DNA of 6,167 nt from Tannerella sp. (GTDB lineage Bacteria > Bacteroidota > Bacteroidia > Bacteroidales > Tannerellaceae). A model generated the notes under the pieces. The model was given only the letters and a program-made list of their open reading frames with translations, was not told where the DNA came from and searched no databases. Within the stretch, counting starts at the first letter, position 1, and each line of letters begins with the position of its first letter. Positions 4,920 to 6,167 of this stretch are shown in pieces. The stretch lies in the NCBI GenBank assembly GCA_031271245.1, contig JAISWC010000301.1, forward strand, positions 1-6,167. The letters run 5' to 3'. A program made the translations under genes and the position numbers.

Positions 4920-6119
4920 TCAAAACATGCCTTTAATCCGTTCGATACCCGCCATCAGCGCATCTATTTCTTCCTTCGTGTTGTAAAGGGCGAACGAAGC
5001 GCGCACCGTCCCTTCCACGCCCAGGATCCGCATCAGCGGTTCCGCACAGTGATGACCCGTGCGCACCGCAATCCCCAGCTTGTCCAGTAACAGCCCCATG
5101 TCGTAAGGGTGAATCTGCCCCAGCACAAATGAGATCACGCTGCTTTTGGCCGCCGCCCGCCCGAAGATGTGCGCTCCCGCGTCGTCCAGCCGCTGCGTGG
5201 CATGGGTCAGTAAAGCCTCCTCGTGGGCGGCAATGGCCTCCCACCCGAAGGAAGACAGGTAGCGCAGGGCCTCCGCCAGCGCCGTACTCCCGATGAAGTC
5301 CGGCGTGCCGGCTTCAAACTTGTAGGGCAGTTCGTTGAAGCTCGTCTTCTCGAAGGATACGGAAGCGATCATCTCGCCTCCACCCTGATAGGGCGGGATG
5401 CGTTCGAGCCAGCGTTCCTTGCCGTAGAGCGCGCCGATGCCCGTGGGCGCGTAGATTTTATGTCCGGAGAAGGCGTAGAAGTCGGCATCCAGCGCCTGCA
5501 CGTCCACAGGCATGTGCGCCACGGCCTGCGCGCCGTCAATCAGCACGGGGACGCCGTGCCGGCGGGCGATCCGGATGATGTCGGCCACGGGATTGACCGT
5601 CCCCAGTACGTTGGACACGTGCGTGACGGCCACCAGGCGCGTCCGTTCGGTAAACAACCGCTCGTACACATCCATCTCCAGTTCGCCCCGTTCGTCAATC
5701 GGAATCACCTTCAGCGTCATCTCCTGCAACTGCCAGGGGACGATGTTCGAATGATGTTCCATCGCCGTGACAATCACTTCGTCGCCCGGTCGCATGAAGG
5801 CTTTGCCGTAGCTCGAAGCCAGCATGTTGATCGCTTCGGTCGTGCCGCGGGTAAAGATGATTTCCGCGGCGGAGCGGGCGTTCAGGAATCGCTGTACCAC
5901 GCGTCGCGCATCTTCGTGCGCTTCGGTCGCCTGCTGGCTGAGAAAGTGCACGCCGCGGTGGATGTTCGCATTGGTGCGGTAATAGCCCTCCGTCAACTTC
6001 TCGACCACGCAGCGTGGTTTTTGCGTCGTAGCTGCATTGTCGAGATAGACTAACGGTTTACCGTAGACTTCGTGCTGCAGGATCGGAAAATCCGAACGGA
6101 TGGCCGGCAAGTCTAACAT
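4920..6119 (-). CDS. sufS: Group II cysteine desulfurase SufS
   Basis: A 399-residue cytoplasmic PLP enzyme that takes sulfur from cysteine, releasing alanine and passing the persulfide to Fe-S cluster assembly in the SUF pathway. Numbered from ATG 6119: DNAATTQKP (27-35), HHSNIVPW with His123 stacking on PLP, Asp195 and Gln198 in IDGAQAVAH, the PLP-binding Lys221 in SGHKIYAPTG, and the catalytic Cys358 in RTGHHCAEPLM on the flexible loop typical of SufS. Arg372 in TVRASFALYNT should bind the substrate carboxylate. Length and spacing agree with the E. coli enzyme. The frame stays open upstream through a TTG at 6140, but ATG 6119 is chosen because the preceding frame stops (TGA) 1 nt before it, a coupled junction. 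It may be a standard member of a suf operon coming from the right, but SufB, SufC and SufD lie outside the window if present. Confidence 0.96.
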   Translation of the reverse strand: MLDLPAIRSDFPILQHEVYGKPLVYLDNAATTQKPRCVVEKLTEGYYRTNANIHRGVHFLSQQATEAHEDARRVVQRFLNARSAAEIIFTRGTTEAINMLASSYGKAFMRPGDEVIVTAMEHHSNIVPWQLQEMTLKVIPIDERGELEMDVYERLFTERTRLVAVTHVSNVLGTVNPVADIIRIARRHGVPVLIDGAQAVAHMPVDVQALDADFYAFSGHKIYAPTGIGALYGKERWLERIPPYQGGGEMIASVSFEKTSFNELPYKFEAGTPDFIGSTALAEALRYLSSFGWEAIAAHEEALLTHATQRLDDAGAHIFGRAAAKSSVISFVLGQIHPYDMGLLLDKLGIAVRTGHHCAEPLMRILGVEGTVRASFALYNTKEEIDALMAGIERIKGMF

Positions 6120-6120
6120 G

Positions 6121-6167
6121 TCAGTAATTGTTCCAGTCAACCAGATGCATGTCGCCCCGGTCTGCCA
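6121..6167 (-). CDS. Partial C-terminus of the gene upstream of sufS
   Basis: A frame entering from the right edge ends at TGA (6123-6121), 1 nt before the sufS ATG, with the tail ADRGDMHLVDWNNY. Only 14 residues are present and I do not recognise them. Gene order elsewhere in Bacteroidota would suggest SufD here, but the tail gives no support for it. The TGAcATG junction is the main evidence that this frame is used. Confidence 0.45.
   Translation of the reverse strand, partial: ADRGDMHLVDWNNY

Noticed and set aside
4266..5090. 274-codon plus-strand frame overlapping rnhB and sufS
   Set aside because: It lies antisense to two genes with intact catalytic motifs; its composition is rich in Arg, His and Phe, as expected of an antisense shadow frame.
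5223..6053. 276-codon plus-strand frame antisense to sufS
   Set aside because: It is a shadow of sufS with no recognisable domain; GC-rich coding DNA often keeps the opposite frame open.

Overview
The window looks like chromosomal DNA from a member of the Bacteroidota, most likely the order Bacteroidales. The main support is a FecR-type anti-sigma factor with a DUF4974-like C-terminal domain. Further support comes from an ECF sigma factor followed by small membrane and exported proteins, A-rich leaders without Shine-Dalgarno sequences, and a perfect Bacteroidota -7 box (TAnnTTTG) before one gene. Genus cannot be decided from what is visible.

Left part (1-1092, minus strand): the C-terminal edge of an operon running leftwards out of the window. 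fecR (103-1092) is complete. A second reading frame starts 21 nt after its stop and is cut by the window edge; by position it would be a TonB-dependent (SusC-like) receptor, but too little is present to recognise it.

Middle (1093-1642): a 550-bp divergent intergenic region. It holds a nested inverted-repeat element (1235-1400) built around CACAAAGGRCAC units, and short repeated motifs whose orientation suggests control of both flanking operons.

Plus-strand cassette (1643-3223): ECF sigma factor, then a single-pass membrane protein that is probably its anti-sigma factor, then a small exported protein of unknown function. Both spacers are 12 nt and A-rich, so this is very likely one transcript. 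It ends in a terminator-like hairpin at 3322-3358. The likely circuit is a cell-envelope signal passed through a membrane anti-sigma factor to the sigma factor. Whether the sigma factor answers to its own downstream membrane protein, to the divergent FecR, or to both cannot be told from sequence.

Right part: a single homocysteine S-methyltransferase-family gene (3410-4306, plus) with its own -7 box converges, with only 10 bp between, on a minus-strand operon. That operon runs from an unidentified gene at the right edge through sufS (cysteine desulfurase) into rnhB (ribonuclease HII). Both junctions in it are tight (1 nt and 0 nt), pointing to translational coupling. These right-hand genes are ordinary housekeeping functions. 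The less explored biology is the sigma/anti-sigma region and its intergenic repeat.
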